Below, in pieces: positions 5,877 to 6,320 of a stretch of DNA of 6,320 nucleotides (position 1 is the first letter of the stretch; every line of letters begins with the position of its first letter). The notes beneath the pieces were generated by a model that had not been told where the DNA came from, searched no databases, and saw only the letters and a program-made list of their open reading frames with translations. Where the stretch lies: contig JAQGOT010000201.1 in assembly GCA_028293465.1 (NCBI GenBank), forward strand, positions 1 through 6,320, given 5' to 3'. A program made the translations under genes and the position numbers. The DNA comes from Pedosphaera sp. (GTDB taxonomy: Bacteria; Verrucomicrobiota; Verrucomicrobiia; Limisphaerales; Pedosphaeraceae).

Positions 5877-6101
5877 TTACTCGCCGTAAAAGAGGGTGCA
5901 GAAAATGGTGATGGAGGCGGCGTCCGATCTCGGCATGGCGTTCGGCTCGGCGGGTGCGACCAGGGTGCTCATGTGCGTGGCGGTCAACTGCAGGTCCGGA
6001 TGTTGCGCGAGAAATTCGTTGAGCTGTTCTTCCAAGGTTGTCGCCAGCGATTTGCCCGCGGGCAGCTTATGGAGAATGACCTCGAATATTTTTGCTTTCA
6101 T
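5877..6101 (-). CDS. Small hypothetical protein, 74 aa
   Basis: This is a complete 74-aa protein beginning MKAKIFEVIL. The start at 6101 is fixed by a strong GGGAGG six nt upstream. Predicted layout is a beta strand (2-10), an amphipathic helix (19-33, TLEEQLNEFLAQH), a strand (37-46, LQLTATHMST), a Pro/Ala-rich loop (47-61) and a final strand (62-72, ASITIFCTLFY). This compact strand-helix-strand-strand pattern, with an acidic helix ending in NEFL, faintly recalls the small Cse60-like proteins, but I cannot confirm homology. No signal peptide or membrane segment is present. It stands at the head of the minus-strand cluster leading to grpE and the J protein, 49 bp before the 58-aa gene, and may share their transcript. 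Function is unknown. Confidence 0.72.
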   Translation of the reverse strand: MKAKIFEVILHKLPAGKSLATTLEEQLNEFLAQHPDLQLTATHMSTLVAPAEPNAMPRSDAASITIFCTLFYGE

Positions 6102-6107
6102 GCCGCG

Positions 6108-6113
6108 CCTCCC
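6108..6113 (-). promoter_or_regulatory. Strong Shine-Dalgarno sequence for the 74-aa gene
   Basis: On the - strand GGGAGG lies 6 nt before ATG 6101. It is one of the two best ribosome-binding sequences in the window and decides the start of this gene. Most other minus-strand genes here have weak or absent sites. Confidence 0.7.
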
Positions 6114-6129
6114 GCGCGCGCGCGCACAT
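6113..6129. repeat. Alternating purine-pyrimidine run with six CG units
   Basis: Positions 6113-6124 are six CG dinucleotides in a row, continued as CACAT to give 17 bp of strict pyrimidine-purine alternation. It lies just upstream of the ribosome site of the 74-aa gene. Such tracts can form Z-DNA under negative supercoiling and are prone to slippage; whether this one does either is inference. Confidence 0.6.
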
Positions 6130-6140
6130 CGTCACTTGGA

Positions 6141-6179
6141 GTGCGGCGGGCTTTGCCATTCACTGATCCCGCCAAGCAC
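6141..6179. repeat. Imperfect inverted repeat in the right-end region
   Basis: GTGCGGCGGG (6141-6150) pairs with CCCGCC (6168-6173) and, after a 2-nt AA bulge, GCAC (6176-6179), around a 17-nt loop. It lies in the presumed intergenic region upstream of the minus-strand small-gene cluster. It might be an operator-like or dispersed repeat element; no T-tract suggests termination. Confidence 0.4.
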
Positions 6180-6320
6180 CTGGAAATGGCGGACTTGAAA
6201 ACCCCCTCGCAGGCGGACGTGCCGATGCCGGCGTCCTGGTCGGCCCAGGCCGCTGGTGCTTGTGACTTCGTGCTCACGGGTTGTAAATCATCGCCCGTGC
6301 GGGAACGTTTGCGGGTTGTG

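Larger units (their letters stand above)
6102..6320. other. Unassigned right-end region, presumed intergenic or start of an unseen gene
   Basis: I cannot assign a gene here. On the + strand one frame stays open to the window edge, with ATG 6186 (MADLKTPSQADVPMP) or GTG 6141 as possible starts. Over about 6162-6320 its base composition by codon position (third > first > second for GC) is mildly coding-like, but there is no good ribosome site and no family match. On the - strand another frame is open from the edge to a TGA at 6098-6100 that overlaps the start of the 74-aa gene, but its Ala/Arg/Ser-rich translation looks like non-coding GC-rich sequence. No clear promoter was found for the minus-strand cluster. 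Confidence 0.4.

Noticed and set aside
6131..6150. GAGTGC half-site suggestive of the CIRCE (HrcA) operator
   Set aside because: No matching GCACTC-type partner arm at the required 9-nt spacing is present.
6193..6206. CTTGAAA followed by CCCC, resembling the two parts of a sigma-32 heat-shock promoter
   Set aside because: The two elements are adjacent rather than separated by the usual spacer, and they face the + strand, away from grpE.

Overview
The window reads as ordinary chromosomal DNA from a moderately high-GC (roughly 60%), densely coded bacterium. The gene set and the layout (a glycosyltransferase/GH130 pair, a transglutaminase-like protein, a polyphosphate-glucokinase-like ROK kinase, a zinc-less DnaJ next to GrpE, and several tiny hypothetical genes) suggest the PVC superphylum, most plausibly Verrucomicrobiota. 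That placement is an inference from gene flavour and not a phylogenetic result. I see no rRNA, tRNA, CRISPR array, transposase, phage gene or plasmid function.

Left part (1-2152, + strand): the 3' end of a large glycosyltransferase-type protein, represented here by its C-terminal helical, glycosidase-like domain. After a 35-bp spacer that is mostly a perfect 8-bp hairpin comes a complete GH130-family glycoside phosphorylase/hydrolase of 489 aa. The two probably form a co-transcribed pair that makes and remodels a mannose-type glycan or oligosaccharide. The GH130 gene faces a minus-strand transglutaminase-like protein (2160-3059), with only 7 bp between their stop codons.

Right part (2160-6101, - strand), in transcription order: a 74-aa protein with an excellent Shine-Dalgarno sequence; a 58-aa protein; a possible 32-aa ORF whose stop overlaps the grpE start; grpE; a CbpA-type J-domain chaperone 6 bp after grpE; a ROK/polyphosphate-glucokinase-like sugar kinase after a 112-bp gap; and the transglutaminase-like gene after a 169-bp gap that contains a hairpin. 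GrpE and the J protein are the nucleotide-exchange factor and co-chaperone of DnaK. dnaK itself is not in the window. The two or three small upstream ORFs are the least explained coding sequences here. Several hairpins sit in the short intergenic gaps.

The right-hand 219 bp (6102-6320) has no gene I can assign. It holds a 17-bp alternating CG-rich run and an imperfect inverted repeat, and it is open in one frame on each strand to the window edge. I did not find a convincing new defence, mobile or catalytic system. The most worthwhile leads are the small ORFs ahead of grpE, the hairpin in the grpE leader, and a possible 20-codon upstream ORF overlapping the start of the ROK kinase gene.
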